A DNA stretch of 47,545 nt from a bacterium HR19 (GTDB lineage: Bacteria > Calescibacteriota > Calescibacteriia > Calescibacteriales > Calescibacteriaceae): positions 1-47,545 of the forward strand of contig BEHV01000014.1 of NCBI GenBank assembly GCA_002898315.1. Direction: 5' to 3'. The position numbers and the translations under genes are program-made. The notes below the pieces were generated by a model. That model was not told the DNA's origin. It did not search any database and saw nothing but the letters and a program-made list of their open reading frames with translations. Positions 16,271-25,820 of this stretch are shown in pieces; within the stretch, counting starts at the first letter, position 1; each line of letters starts with the position of its first letter.

Positions 16271-17521
16271 TTATGATTCTACTGCTCCAAGGAACTGGAT
16301 AATATCTGCAAGGTATTCTTCACGATCTCTTTGAGGTGGACATAAATCAGTGCGAAATTCGGATGAGTATTTTGCCATTAACAGATTTACAAGATCAACA
16401 AGAATTTTTTCATCACCTTCCTGTTCTATAAACTCACTATAAAGGTTTCTTATCTCAGAATCACGAAGTCGTATGTTTTCAAAAATTTTTATAAAGTTGG
16501 TACCGTATTGCAGTAAAAATGCTCTTTCCCATATGCTTGTAAGCTGTGAGAGCCATATATCGTCATATCTCAGAAAAAGCAAATCGGAGATAGAGTATTG
16601 CTTTCTGAACAATTTCGCAGGTATCTGATTTCCGTATAAAGCTCCAAAGGCTATATCTATGCCATTAATGTTAATGGTTAAATTTAAATCTTCCTCATCT
16701 TCATTTACAAGAGGAATTTTTTCTTTCGTTATATAATTGAGCAAGTCCTGAAATCCTTCCTTATTTGATGAGAAAAATCCATATCTTTGATCCCCTTCGG
16801 GTGTAGCAGGTATTCCATCTACATTAAATAGTATTCCGATATAAATTTCAACTTTTTCATAACCGTGTTCTTTTAAAACATCTATCAGAGAATATGTTTG
16901 AGCATCTTTCTCAAATAAAGCGTTAATTCTGAACAGGTCAAGGATAGCTTTAAATTTTTTCGTCCATATTTCTCTTCTTGCTGCGGTACCGCCGGAGTCA
17001 ACCCTGTTTTTTAACTCTAACAGAACTATTGTTTTATGATTCGGCAATAGATTTCCAATATCTGTGGTTTCGTCTTCCCGTCCGTGATAATTCCAGGGAT
17101 AGGTTCTAATTATTCTTTTTTCCTCGGCAGTTAATCCATTCAGTGTAAAAATTCCTTTCTTTCTGTGCAGTGAGGGATTTTCAAGCCATAAGGGGAATTC
17201 ACTAATTTTTATATTTATTGAGCATGATTCAGCCAGTGAAGAGAAGCGTTTTTCAATATATTTTCCTTTTCCTCCCTGACTATGTTGATAGTAGGAAGTA
17301 ATTCCAAGAAGAGCTTCATAATAGTATTTAAATTCGTCGGATACACTTTCAAGTCCATCAAATATCCTTGAAACAGGATCAAAGTCAATTGCCTGTGGAT
17401 CTGTTGAGAGTTCGTAAAAATTTGAAAGGATATTTTTATAAGGTTCATAAAGAATTATATGTCCGATGTCAAGATTTTCTTTCCTTTTCAGGCACAACAA
17501 ATTTCTTTTCTTTATCGGCAT
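16271..17521 (-). CDS. Probable type II restriction endonuclease (PD-(D/E)XK type)
   Basis: 416 residues; I do not recognise the family. It is called a nuclease for two reasons. It starts 4 bp after a DNA methyltransferase gene on the same strand, and it contains a plausible PD-(D/E)XK core: D154 in ETTDIG, then the hydrophobic strand TIVLLELKN with E169 and K171, preceded by a possible helix acid E90. The remainder is alpha/beta with no helicase or phospholipase motif. No signal peptide or membrane segment. The recognition sequence is unknown. A possible continuation in another frame downstream is noted under the intergenic entry. Confidence 0.6.
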   Translation of the reverse strand: MPIKKRNLLCLKRKENLDIGHIILYEPYKNILSNFYELSTDPQAIDFDPVSRIFDGLESVSDEFKYYYEALLGITSYYQHSQGGKGKYIEKRFSSLAESCSINIKISEFPLWLENPSLHRKKGIFTLNGLTAEEKRIIRTYPWNYHGREDETTDIGNLLPNHKTIVLLELKNRVDSGGTAARREIWTKKFKAILDLFRINALFEKDAQTYSLIDVLKEHGYEKVEIYIGILFNVDGIPATPEGDQRYGFFSSNKEGFQDLLNYITKEKIPLVNEDEEDLNLTININGIDIAFGALYGNQIPAKLFRKQYSISDLLFLRYDDIWLSQLTSIWERAFLLQYGTNFIKIFENIRLRDSEIRNLYSEFIEQEGDEKILVDLVNLLMAKYSSEFRTDLCPPQRDREEYLADIIQFLGAVES

Positions 17522-17525
17522 TTTA

Positions 17526-18851
17526 TTAACTACTTTTTTCGCATATTATTATGCTCTCGCCTCTAATTGCCCTGTTCCTCGCCCCTAAAAGCGGATTAAA
17601 TATCAATTTTTTAAACTTAAATCCCGCTTCTTCGCAGAATTTTTTAGTCATCATTGTCGTTGGTATTTTTCTGCCATTTACCGTGCTATCACCCACTATT
17701 ATTGCGATTTTACCACCCGGTTTTAATGCCCAGAACATATTTTCTATGGATGCTTTAAGGTCTTCGTAATAAAGGGCAACTCTGGAAGGCACATTTCCGT
17801 ATTTCCCGATGGGTAAAGAATTTTTCATCCCGAGATATTTTGCTTCAATCTTTTTCATATCTATGCCAAAGTATTCATAAGCGATTTTATCTTTCCCGAC
17901 ATAGTCAATTGAAAAATAATAAGGCGGGCTTGTTATTATCGCGTCAAATTTTTCACGAAAATGGGGATAGTTATTTTTGATGTCCAGAACATCTCCCTCA
18001 TAAATTTCAGCATCAGCAAAATTTAATCCCCAATTTTCTTTTATCTGCATTAATTTTTCATAACATTTTTTCATGTATGTAAATTTCTCAACAAACAACC
18101 CCTCTTTCCCCTTTCTGTTATACCTGCTGGTTCTGGCAAAAGCGTCAATTGTATCAAAATAAATTACAAGCATTAGATTTTCTATTGTCTTATTCGGGTG
18201 TGTCCAGCTTTTGTTCCGAATGGAACTTATTATGTCAACAAGATCGTTAAGAGAAAAATCAAAATCATTTGGAGATAGATGGGGGAGTTCATTTTTTAAC
18301 TTTGCCAGCATAACACCCATCGGGGTTATATCAATTCCAACGCTTTTAACACCCATAAGAGATGCTTCGTGCGTGGTGGTTCCCGAACCGTTGAAAGGAT
18401 CAAGTATCAAATTACCCTCTTTTAAGCCAAATGCATTTATAAGTGTTCTCACAACCCGGGGGTAAAATTTGCCCTTATACGGATATAAATTATGGAATGC
18501 ATAAGCGTTCGTGTCGCCGTAAAGGTCTATGAACTCGGTATATAGTGTCTTTTTCTTTTTCACGGTTTCCAGATGTGCAATCCTCTTTCTGATAAACTCA
18601 AAGTCCCCTTCCATTTCAACGACTCTGTTTACGGGGTCAATGTTGTAGCTATCTGTAAGCCCCTGGAGTTCAAGATCAAGGAGTTCCAGATCAGCCAGAG
18701 TTTGCATCCAGAAGCCAAAAATGTTCTCACCTTTCGGGACGATATATCTTTTAAATTCTTTTGAATACTCTTCCAAAATTTCCTCGTATGTGGGGGATTC
18801 GTATATGCCAAACAAAGTTTGTTTCCTCTGCTCCAATTTTTCTTTCGCCAT
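17526..18851 (-). CDS. Site-specific DNA methyltransferase (TSPPY motif)
   Basis: 441 residues. S-adenosylmethionine motif I is LDPFNGSGTTTHEAS (150-164), with acidic GID at 172-174. Catalytic motif IV TSPPYY is at 307-312. A TSPPY motif indicates amino-methylation, most often N4-cytosine and sometimes N6-adenine. Motif I precedes motif IV with about 150 residues between, and an unusual 110-residue N-terminal region comes first, so the target-recognition region probably lies between the motifs or at the N-terminus. It is the modification half of a two-gene system with the downstream nuclease. Confidence 0.88.
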   Translation of the reverse strand: MAKEKLEQRKQTLFGIYESPTYEEILEEYSKEFKRYIVPKGENIFGFWMQTLADLELLDLELQGLTDSYNIDPVNRVVEMEGDFEFIRKRIAHLETVKKKKTLYTEFIDLYGDTNAYAFHNLYPYKGKFYPRVVRTLINAFGLKEGNLILDPFNGSGTTTHEASLMGVKSVGIDITPMGVMLAKLKNELPHLSPNDFDFSLNDLVDIISSIRNKSWTHPNKTIENLMLVIYFDTIDAFARTSRYNRKGKEGLFVEKFTYMKKCYEKLMQIKENWGLNFADAEIYEGDVLDIKNNYPHFREKFDAIITSPPYYFSIDYVGKDKIAYEYFGIDMKKIEAKYLGMKNSLPIGKYGNVPSRVALYYEDLKASIENMFWALKPGGKIAIIVGDSTVNGRKIPTTMMTKKFCEEAGFKFKKLIFNPLLGARNRAIRGESIIICEKSS

Positions 18852-18911
18852 GGATTTAAATTAAATTTTCTAACAAGTTCAAGGTTAGGTTAAGAAAATT
18901 ACCAATCAAAA

Positions 18912-19367
18912 TCAAAATCTCTGTAATTTGTGAACAAATCTGCAATAGGGACCTCCCTCTGAGAGAAGTTTTCCGTCTATTTGAAGAGAGTAGTTTTTAT
19001 TCAACCTTTTGAAGGTAGATAACTCAAACTCTTTTACGAGAACGTGGCAGAACTCTGAATGTCTGTTCAGAACCCGAGCGAAAGGGCAAAACATCTCAAA
19101 CTTTTCCGCATGCTCTTTTTCTTTTATCTCCCATCTGCCTTTCACTCCGAAAATTTTATCTTCCATATCTTGAATCTTTGAAAGATCGCGCATATCATCA
19201 TATCGGTTTATTTTCAGGAGTTTAGCCATAATAGGTGCTCTTACAGACCCCAAAAACCTAATAAATGGAGTCATAATCTTTATGGCTTTCTCCTTGCCTA
19301 AAAAAATTTTCAAGGTTATGTAAAACCTCACAATAAAAAACGCAAAGTTCTTCAGAAAAAAGTCCAT
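18912..19367 (-). CDS. Small Cys-containing protein, possibly ATC-hydrolase-like
   Basis: 151 residues. The N-terminal 50 residues are hydrophobic/basic and may contact the membrane. The C-terminal half has Cys in the pattern MFCPFA, SEFCHVL and GGPYCRFVH. That spacing, with a final C-x-F-x-H, resembles the L-2-amino-thiazoline-4-carboxylic acid hydrolase family (PF14196), a poorly characterised group often of unknown function. This is a tentative pattern match. It lies between the R-M genes and the kinase-like gene, same strand. Confidence 0.5.
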   Translation of the reverse strand: MDFFLKNFAFFIVRFYITLKIFLGKEKAIKIMTPFIRFLGSVRAPIMAKLLKINRYDDMRDLSKIQDMEDKIFGVKGRWEIKEKEHAEKFEMFCPFARVLNRHSEFCHVLVKEFELSTFKRLNKNYSLQIDGKLLSEGGPYCRFVHKLQRF

Positions 19368-19420
19368 GAGTATATTTTAATGCATAACGATATTTTTTTG
19401 TGTTCGCAAAGCTCGTGCGA

Positions 19421-20743
19421 CTATTTTACTTTGATCTCAACTCTATTATTTATAAGGTCGGCAAATATGAAAATCTTTCTGTCTCTTTCTACCTTTATAG
19501 GAATTTCTTTTTCACCAGTAAAAGTAACGCCTTCTGATGTAGGGCTAATCTCTTCCCGCCTCGCAACTTTTAACTTTATTACATTTTCTCCTTCCTTTGC
19601 TTTGAAATTTACAACAGGTGTCTTACCTATAAAAGTTCCGTTCAAAAAAACATCGCAATCTGGCAGTGAGTTTACCGATATGTATCCGTAAAATTTTGAT
19701 TCCGCTTTGGAACTTTTATCTTTTGCCAGCTCAACTCCTTTCACCTTCTCCTCTCTTGCCTGAAATCTCTCTTTCACAGAACTAATATTCTTTTCTTCTG
19801 ATATGATACCTTCTCTTTCACCTTTCTCATTCAGTTTATCACTTGTTATGCTTTCTCCTTGAAGATCGGAAAAAGTTTGAGAGATGTTTTGAGAAAATCC
19901 CTCACCTGAAATTCTGCCAACTTCATTATTTTTAATCATACCGCTCCTTTCTTTTTCTCCTGCTCTCATAAGAAGAAAGGCAGAGATAGTTCCAAGAATA
20001 ACGAAAGATGCTACCCAAGATAGAGCTATAAGATTTCGTTTTGTTCCATCTCGTTTTTTCTCATATAAACTGAACTTCGGTTCATACAAAATGAACTGAG
20101 CGATGTCTTTTTCTGTGATAATTTTGAAGGAGTTAATGATTTTGTAAAGTTCGCGCAAAAAATCTTCCGGCTTACTGAACCTATCAACTCTTTGAGCGAT
20201 TTTTCTCAACCTTTTGTCATCTGTCATCTCAAGAATGATTTTTGAAAGCGCCTTCATATCAGATTTTATACTCTTCTTCTCGTCTGCTGAGTAATACGAG
20301 GGAGTAATAAAATTGTGGCTTTTCGCACAGTCAAGAACCTTAACCTCGCCATCATAAGTTATAACTATGTTAGACGGAGTGATGTCTCCGTTATACTCTC
20401 CTTTTGACAATATGAAATCAAGAAATCTCAAAATTTCAAGAGAAATAAAGAGTGAGACCTCGGGAGGCAAAACTCCTCGCTCAGAAATAATATCTCTCAA
20501 AGTTTTTCCGGCAATATACTCTTTAACTATGCATACGTTTCCTTCTTCATCTTCAAAAAAATCATAAATCTGCGGTGTCTTATACCTTATCTTAGAGAAA
20601 AACTCATACTCCTCTTTGGCTATATCGGCATTTTCTCTGCCGTAAATTTTCAGTATAACATTTTTCCCTATAACTTTGTCGTAGCAAAGATAAACTCTGC
20701 ATATATCACTTTCAGAGAAAAGGACTTTATCTTGAAACCGCAT
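19421..20743 (-). CDS. Membrane Ser/Thr kinase-like protein with PEGA domain (probable pseudokinase)
   Basis: 440 residues. Residues 1-205 form a protein-kinase fold: K32 in VILKIY, E44/E45, catalytic-loop equivalent NGDITPSN (D120, N124) and SDMKALSKIILEM of the F-helix. The Gly-rich loop is replaced by FSESDICRVYL with no Gly, and DFG is shortened to DCA (D138). Catalysis is therefore doubtful. A transmembrane helix follows at about 238-260, then a charged linker, then a C-terminal PEGA domain (about 350-440; FLNGTFIGKTPVV). The PEGA side would be periplasmic and the kinase side cytoplasmic. It is divergent from an FHA-sigma54 activator gene 99 bp away. Confidence 0.85.
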   Translation of the reverse strand: MRFQDKVLFSESDICRVYLCYDKVIGKNVILKIYGRENADIAKEEYEFFSKIRYKTPQIYDFFEDEEGNVCIVKEYIAGKTLRDIISERGVLPPEVSLFISLEILRFLDFILSKGEYNGDITPSNIVITYDGEVKVLDCAKSHNFITPSYYSADEKKSIKSDMKALSKIILEMTDDKRLRKIAQRVDRFSKPEDFLRELYKIINSFKIITEKDIAQFILYEPKFSLYEKKRDGTKRNLIALSWVASFVILGTISAFLLMRAGEKERSGMIKNNEVGRISGEGFSQNISQTFSDLQGESITSDKLNEKGEREGIISEEKNISSVKERFQAREEKVKGVELAKDKSSKAESKFYGYISVNSLPDCDVFLNGTFIGKTPVVNFKAKEGENVIKLKVARREEISPTSEGVTFTGEKEIPIKVERDRKIFIFADLINNRVEIKVK

Positions 20744-20842
20744 TAAAATAGCAAAATAAAAATTAAGTCATCTGCAATATTTTTCAGCTTTACTGATAAA
20801 GTTAAAGTTCCATAATAAATCCAAAAGATTAACTTTTATATC

Positions 20843-22177
20843 ATGGAGAGAACGATAAAAATAGAAAAAAAATTCCTTGAAATTCCTGTTGGAGAGTTCA
20901 TAGTTATCAAAGGTAAAGATAAAGGCAAAGTTTTCAAGCTTGCTTCACGAGAAGCTTTGGTAGGCACATCGCCATCATCTGATATAAGGTTATCTGACCC
21001 AACAGTATCAAGAACACACTGCAAAATATTCTGGAACGATGAAGCGAAAATGTTTCAGGTTCAGGACCTCGGAAGCACAAACGGAACACTTATAAACAAA
21101 ATTCCCGTAGTGAATGCTTTCTTACCACCAGAATCCATAATAACTTTGGGAGAAACCGAAATTGTTTTCAAGCAATCTGGCAAAAAAAGACAAATAGAGC
21201 TTTTTCCTGAGGAGAACTTCTTCGGATGCGTCGGAGTGAGTCAAGCTATGAGAGAGATATTCTCAATAGCGCTAAAATCTGCTCAAACAGATATGAACAT
21301 ACTTATTGAAGGAGAGACAGGAGTAGGTAAAGAAGAGCTTGCGAAAGCCATACATAAAGCAAGTCCAAGAAAAGAAAAAAACTTTGTCGTATGCGATGTC
21401 ACAACTATTCCAAAAGAACTTTTTTTGACCGAACTTTTCGGCTATGAAAAAGGTGCCTTTACAGGAGCAGATAAAAGCAAAAAGGGGCTCGTTGAACTGG
21501 CTGACGGAGGAACCCTATTTATAGACGAAATAGGTGAAATACCACCACAAGACCAAGTGCATCTTCTGAGATTTGTTGAAAAAAAAGAACTAAGACCCAT
21601 AGGTTCAAATACAATAAAGAAAGTTAATGTGAGAATAATCTCTGCTACTTCAAAAAATATAGACGAAGAGGTTGAAAAAGGAAATTTCAGAAGCGACCTT
21701 TTCTTCCGACTAAGTCAGTTCAGAATAAAAATCCCACCACTCAGAGAAAGAAAAGAAGATATATTCCCGCTGATATTAGATACTCTGAAAAAACTGACCG
21801 ACGATGAGAAAAAAATAAATATGCTCTATGATTTTCTGCAAAAAAATTCATCTTTTATACTGAACTACAACTGGCCGGGAAATGTAAGAGAACTTAAAAA
21901 CTTCACCGAAAGGTTTTACAGAATATGGGAAATAACAGGAGAGATGAAAGTTGATATTCCCTTTATGTCAATAAGAAACGAAACAGCTCAAGATAAATAC
22001 GATTTCAAATCTCAAAAAAGAAAGATAATTGAAGATTTTGAAAGAACATATGTCATAGAGCTGTACCAGAGGTGCAAAGGAAACATTTCAGAGTGCGCAA
22101 GATTAGCAAAAGTAAACAGAAAATACATGGAAAAGCTCATAAGAAAATACATAAAGAACGAGACAGAAAATTTATGA
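20843..22177 (+). CDS. Sigma-54-dependent transcription activator with N-terminal FHA domain
   Basis: 444 residues. The FHA phosphothreonine-binding domain spans about 20-110 (GTSPSSDIRLSD, SRTHCKI, LGSTNGTLIN). The AAA+ domain spans about 125-355, with Walker A GETGVGKE (157-164), GAFTGA (204-209), which contacts sigma-54, and Walker B LFIDEI (225-230). A Fis-type helix-turn-helix ends the protein (GNISECARLAKVNRKYMEKL). It drives sigma-54 promoters. Input is by binding a phosphorylated partner rather than by a receiver domain, an arrangement expanded in myxobacteria. Its targets are unknown; no clear sigma-54 promoter was spotted nearby. Confidence 0.96.
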   Translation: MERTIKIEKKFLEIPVGEFIVIKGKDKGKVFKLASREALVGTSPSSDIRLSDPTVSRTHCKIFWNDEAKMFQVQDLGSTNGTLINKIPVVNAFLPPESIITLGETEIVFKQSGKKRQIELFPEENFFGCVGVSQAMREIFSIALKSAQTDMNILIEGETGVGKEELAKAIHKASPRKEKNFVVCDVTTIPKELFLTELFGYEKGAFTGADKSKKGLVELADGGTLFIDEIGEIPPQDQVHLLRFVEKKELRPIGSNTIKKVNVRIISATSKNIDEEVEKGNFRSDLFFRLSQFRIKIPPLRERKEDIFPLILDTLKKLTDDEKKINMLYDFLQKNSSFILNYNWPGNVRELKNFTERFYRIWEITGEMKVDIPFMSIRNETAQDKYDFKSQKRKIIEDFERTYVIELYQRCKGNISECARLAKVNRKYMEKLIRKYIKNETENL

Positions 22178-22190
22178 GCAAAAACAGAAA

Positions 22191-22961
22191 TTAAAGATAG
22201 GTTTTCTTCTTCTCTCTCTCAAAAAATATCGCTCTTCCTATTCTCAAAATTGTAGCTCCCTCTTCAACAGCTACTTTGAAATCATCAGACATACCCATAG
22301 AAACCTCTCTCAAAAGAGTTTCGCTTATCCCTCTTTTTATGCATTCTTCTCTTATCTTCATAAGTTTCCTGAAATATTTGCGTGAATCTTCTTGGTCTTT
22401 GGGGGGACTTGGAATTACCATCATTCCCACAACCTCAACATACAGAAGATTTATTTTCTCCTGAACCTCTGAAAAGAAGCGAAAAACATCATCTGGATGT
22501 ATTCCATACTTTGTTTTTTCTTCGCTTATATTCACCTGAACAAGCGCTTTTATTTTTGCTCCTGATTTTTCGCACCTTTTTTCAAGCTCCCGAAGAAGTT
22601 CAAGAGAATCAACAGAATGAATGAAATCAAAGTTGCCCGGAATAAACTTCGCCTTATTGCTTTGCAGATGTCCTATAAAATGCCAGGAGATTTTGATGTC
22701 TTGAAGTTCTTGCTTTTTGCGGAGCGCTTCCTGAACATAATTTTCCCCGAATTTATCTATTCCTGCCTCATAAGCAAACCTGATAAAGAACGATGGAAAT
22801 GTCTTTGAAACAGCAACTATTTTTATTTCATCGGGATTTCTGCCAACCTTCACACACGACTCAAAAACCTCATCTTTCACTCTCCTTATATTATCAAAAA
22901 TCTTGCGCTTGACCTCTTCCGATGCTCCGAATTCCTGAAAACTTGAAAGTTTTTCTAACAT
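22191..22961 (-). CDS. yggS: PLP homeostasis protein (YggS/PROSC family)
   Basis: 256 residues. It binds pyridoxal phosphate through the Lys in VAVSKTFP and carries the family blocks FGENYVQEAL, WHFIGHLQSNK, IHSVDS, SMGMSDDF and ILRIGRAIF. There is no separate catalytic activity; the family buffers PLP and affects amino acid pools. An N-terminal extension of about 20 residues precedes the usual start. The gene converges with the sigma-54 activator gene (13 bases between) and diverges from recJ. Confidence 0.96.
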   Translation of the reverse strand: MLEKLSSFQEFGASEEVKRKIFDNIRRVKDEVFESCVKVGRNPDEIKIVAVSKTFPSFFIRFAYEAGIDKFGENYVQEALRKKQELQDIKISWHFIGHLQSNKAKFIPGNFDFIHSVDSLELLRELEKRCEKSGAKIKALVQVNISEEKTKYGIHPDDVFRFFSEVQEKINLLYVEVVGMMVIPSPPKDQEDSRKYFRKLMKIREECIKRGISETLLREVSMGMSDDFKVAVEEGATILRIGRAIFFEREKKKTYL

Positions 22962-23000
22962 ATAATTTGCAAGAAATTAAATATAATATAAAATTAAACG

Positions 23001-24692
23001 ATGAAGAAAATCTGGAGGAAAAAAGTAATAAACCAGAAATTAGCAAAAGAAATCGCAGTGAATCTGAATATACCCAATTTTCTTGCAGAAATACTTGTAG
23101 GAAGGTCAATAGATACTCCGAGCAAAGTGGAGAAATTTCTGAACCCGAAAATAGAACATGCGGAAAATCCGTATATCTTTCCTGACATGAAAAAGGCATC
23201 GCAACGACTCGCAGAAGCTATAATGAAAGGAGAGATAATTGGAATTTTTTCAGATGCAGATGCAGATGGAATAACAGCAGCAGCAATAATATCTAATTTC
23301 ATAAAAGATTGCGGAGCAGAAAAAAACCTCATCGTAAGAGTCCCTTCAAGAGATAAAGAGGGATACGGACTTACAAAAGATTTCATAGAAGAGGTGAGAA
23401 AAAAAGGAGGAAAACTGATAATAACCGCTGATTGCGGAATAAGAAACCACGAAGAGATAAAATACGCAAAGATTTTAGGCATAGATGTTATAGTATGCGA
23501 CCACCACCACGCAGATTACTACCTACCACAAGACGCATACGCAATACTCCACCCCATAACAATTTCAGAAGAAAGCTCGGCAAAATTTCTATCAGGAGCA
23601 GGAGTATCATTTGAACTCGTAGCTGCAACAAGAAATGAACTCAAAAAAGCAGGAAAAGAACTACCACGACCGAGAAATTACCTTGACCTCGTCTCAATAG
23701 GAACAATAGGAGATATGGTCCCACTCATAGGAGATAACAGGATATTTGTAAAACACGGAATAGAAAATATAAGAAACGGGAACGGAAGATTGGGACTGAA
23801 CACCTTAATTCAAAAAATAAATATAAAAAAAGAAAAAATAACCTCGCAAGACATACAGATGAGAATAGTCCCCAGAATAAACTCATCTGGAAGAGCGGGA
23901 AGACCCGAAGTGTCTTTCAGATTGCTCGTAGAAGAAGACATAAGAGAAACAGAGAAAATATCAAACGAGATAGAAATTATGAACTCGTGGAGAAAGGAAG
24001 CTGTGCAAAATATACTTGAAGAAATAGAGTTTTACGGGTTCATAGATGAATTCAGTTTTTCATGCGTAGCATGGGGAAAAGATTGGCACGAAGGAGTTTT
24101 AGGTCTTGTCGCAGCAAAAATCCTTGAAAAAACAGGGAAACCAACATGTGTAATTTCAGTAAGAGAAGATATAGCAAGGGGCTCGCTCCGTTCGCCAGAA
24201 TTCCTAAACATAATGGGAGTACTTGATAAACTATCTCACCTCCTTCTAAAATACGGAGGACACTCACAGGCAGCAGGAATAGCTCTACTCCCAGAAAAAG
24301 TTCAAGAATTTGCCGAGTCCTTTGAATCAGAAGTGAAAAAGAGCTTGAAAAACTCCATACCTCAAATCATACTTGAATTCGATCAATACCTGAACCTTGA
24401 AAATGTAAAATTAGCAGAACTCTCTCAGGTTCTACTGCTTGAACCATTCGGTGAAGGCAATCCTAACCCTATATTTTTCGCAGAAGGAGAAATAGTAGAA
24501 GGCAGGTTAGTTGGAAAAGATGAAAACATACTCAAAATGCTCGCTAAAACGAAAGATGGCCTTGTTGAGATTGTTTCGTTCAATAATAAAATAGAGCCGT
24601 TTTTAGGAAGAGCAAAGTTCCTTGCCAAAATCAGAAGCTCACATTGGAGCGATATTGGATTTGAATTTGAGCTGATAGAAATCCAAAAGTAA
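23001..24692 (+). CDS. recJ: Single-stranded-DNA-specific exonuclease RecJ
   Basis: 563 residues. It is a 5'-3' ssDNA exonuclease of recombination and mismatch repair. DHH-family metal motifs are present: DADADG (85-90), ADCGIRN and CDHHHAD in the N-terminal half, then the DHHA1 motif GGHSQAAG and a C-terminal OB-like region. The length is normal. It is first in a plus-strand run recJ, DAHP synthase, dehydrogenase, nadK. Confidence 0.97.
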   Translation: MKKIWRKKVINQKLAKEIAVNLNIPNFLAEILVGRSIDTPSKVEKFLNPKIEHAENPYIFPDMKKASQRLAEAIMKGEIIGIFSDADADGITAAAIISNFIKDCGAEKNLIVRVPSRDKEGYGLTKDFIEEVRKKGGKLIITADCGIRNHEEIKYAKILGIDVIVCDHHHADYYLPQDAYAILHPITISEESSAKFLSGAGVSFELVAATRNELKKAGKELPRPRNYLDLVSIGTIGDMVPLIGDNRIFVKHGIENIRNGNGRLGLNTLIQKINIKKEKITSQDIQMRIVPRINSSGRAGRPEVSFRLLVEEDIRETEKISNEIEIMNSWRKEAVQNILEEIEFYGFIDEFSFSCVAWGKDWHEGVLGLVAAKILEKTGKPTCVISVREDIARGSLRSPEFLNIMGVLDKLSHLLLKYGGHSQAAGIALLPEKVQEFAESFESEVKKSLKNSIPQIILEFDQYLNLENVKLAELSQVLLLEPFGEGNPNPIFFAEGEIVEGRLVGKDENILKMLAKTKDGLVEIVSFNNKIEPFLGRAKFLAKIRSSHWSDIGFEFELIEIQK

Positions 24693-24778
24693 AACCAGAA
24701 AATAACAAAAGACCAAGGAAAGAGTAAAAAAACAGCAAAAAGGAAATACCCATAAGCAAAGATAAAAAATTATAAGGT

Positions 24779-25795
24779 ATGATAGTAGTTCTCAAACCAG
24801 ACATAAAAGAAGAAGAAATAGAAAAAATCGTAAAAAAAATCAAGGAGCTTGGATTAGAGCCAAAAATACTCCAAGGAGAATTTCTCAAAGTCATAGCCTG
24901 TATAGGAGAAGAAAGAATAGAGGGATTGAAAGAAACAATTGAATCACTCTACGGAGTTGAAAAAGTTCTACAGGTGATGCATCCCTACAAATTAGCTGCA
25001 AAGGAGACAAACCCACAAGGCACAAAAATAAGAATAAAAGATGTGGTAATAGGTGGAGAAGAATTCGTGGTTATGGCTGGTCCGTGCTCAGTAGAAAATG
25101 AAGACCAGATAATGAAAACAGCAGAACAGGTGAAAAAAGCAGGAGCAAAAATTCTCCGCGGAGGTGCTTTCAAACCCAGAACATCTCCCTACTCTTTCCA
25201 AGGGCTCGGCGAAGAAGGATTGAAACTTCTGCGAAAAGCAGCGGATAAATACGACCTCCTTGTGATAACAGAAGTGCTTGACCCAAGAGATGTAGAAACA
25301 GTAGCAGAGTACAGCGATATTTTGCAGATAGGAACCAGAAATGCTCAGAACTTCCCCCTCCTCAGAGAGGTAGGTAATACAAGAAAGCCAGTTCTACTCA
25401 AAAGAGGTATGTACAATACCATTGAAGAGTGGTTGCTCGCAGCAGAATATATACTCTCCGGTGGAAACCCGAATGTAATACTATGTGAAAGAGGAATAAG
25501 AACTTTTGAAACCGCTACAAGAAATACTCTTGACCTGTCAGCAGTACCGGTGCTGAGAGAAAGAACTCACCTTCCCATAGTTATAGACCCATCTCACGGA
25601 ACCGGCAAGAGAAATTATGTTCCTCCGATGGCTTATGCAGCACTTGCAGCAGGAGCAGACGGGCTTTTAATAGAAGTACATCCCCAACCAGATAAAGCTC
25701 TTTCAGATGGAGCTCAATCACTTACCCTTGAAATGTTCTCCGAGATGATGGAAAAACTCAGAAAATTAGCTCCTGTTGTAGGTAGAAAATTATAA
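24779..25795 (+). CDS. aroF: 3-Deoxy-7-phosphoheptulonate synthase, type I-beta with ferredoxin-like regulatory domain
   Basis: 338 residues, the same length as the Thermotoga-type enzyme. It condenses PEP and erythrose-4-phosphate, the first step to aromatic amino acids. Residues 1-70 form the ferredoxin-like domain that confers Tyr/Phe feedback inhibition in this subtype. The barrel carries GPCSVEN, the [11 protein letters not shown] loop, [14 protein letters not shown] and DPSHGTGKR, covering PEP and metal ligands. It follows recJ by 86 bases. Confidence 0.96.
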   Translation: MIVVLKPDIKEEEIEKIVKKIKELGLEPKILQGEFLKVIACIGEERIEGLKETIESLYGVEKVLQVMHPYKLAAKETNPQGTKIRIKDVVIGGEEFVVMAGPCSVENEDQIMKTAEQVKKAGAKILRGGAFKPRTSPYSFQGLGEEGLKLLRKAADKYDLLVITEVLDPRDVETVAEYSDILQIGTRNAQNFPLLREVGNTRKPVLLKRGMYNTIEEWLLAAEYILSGGNPNVILCERGIRTFETATRNTLDLSAVPVLRERTHLPIVIDPSHGTGKRNYVPPMAYAALAAGADGLLIEVHPQPDKALSDGAQSLTLEMFSEMMEKLRKLAPVVGRKL

Positions 25796-25820
25796 AAAGC
25801 CGGAGATAAATAAAAAAAAT

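Noticed and set aside
16271-18851. R-M genes as a recently transferred island based on codon use
   Set aside because: By eye, Ile codons in the methyltransferase include ATA as in neighbours; without a computed codon index the composition is not clearly foreign.
20744-20842. Sigma-54 promoter between the kinase-like and FHA activator genes
   Set aside because: No TGGCAC-N5-TTGC-like element with GG and GC at the required spacing was seen on either strand.
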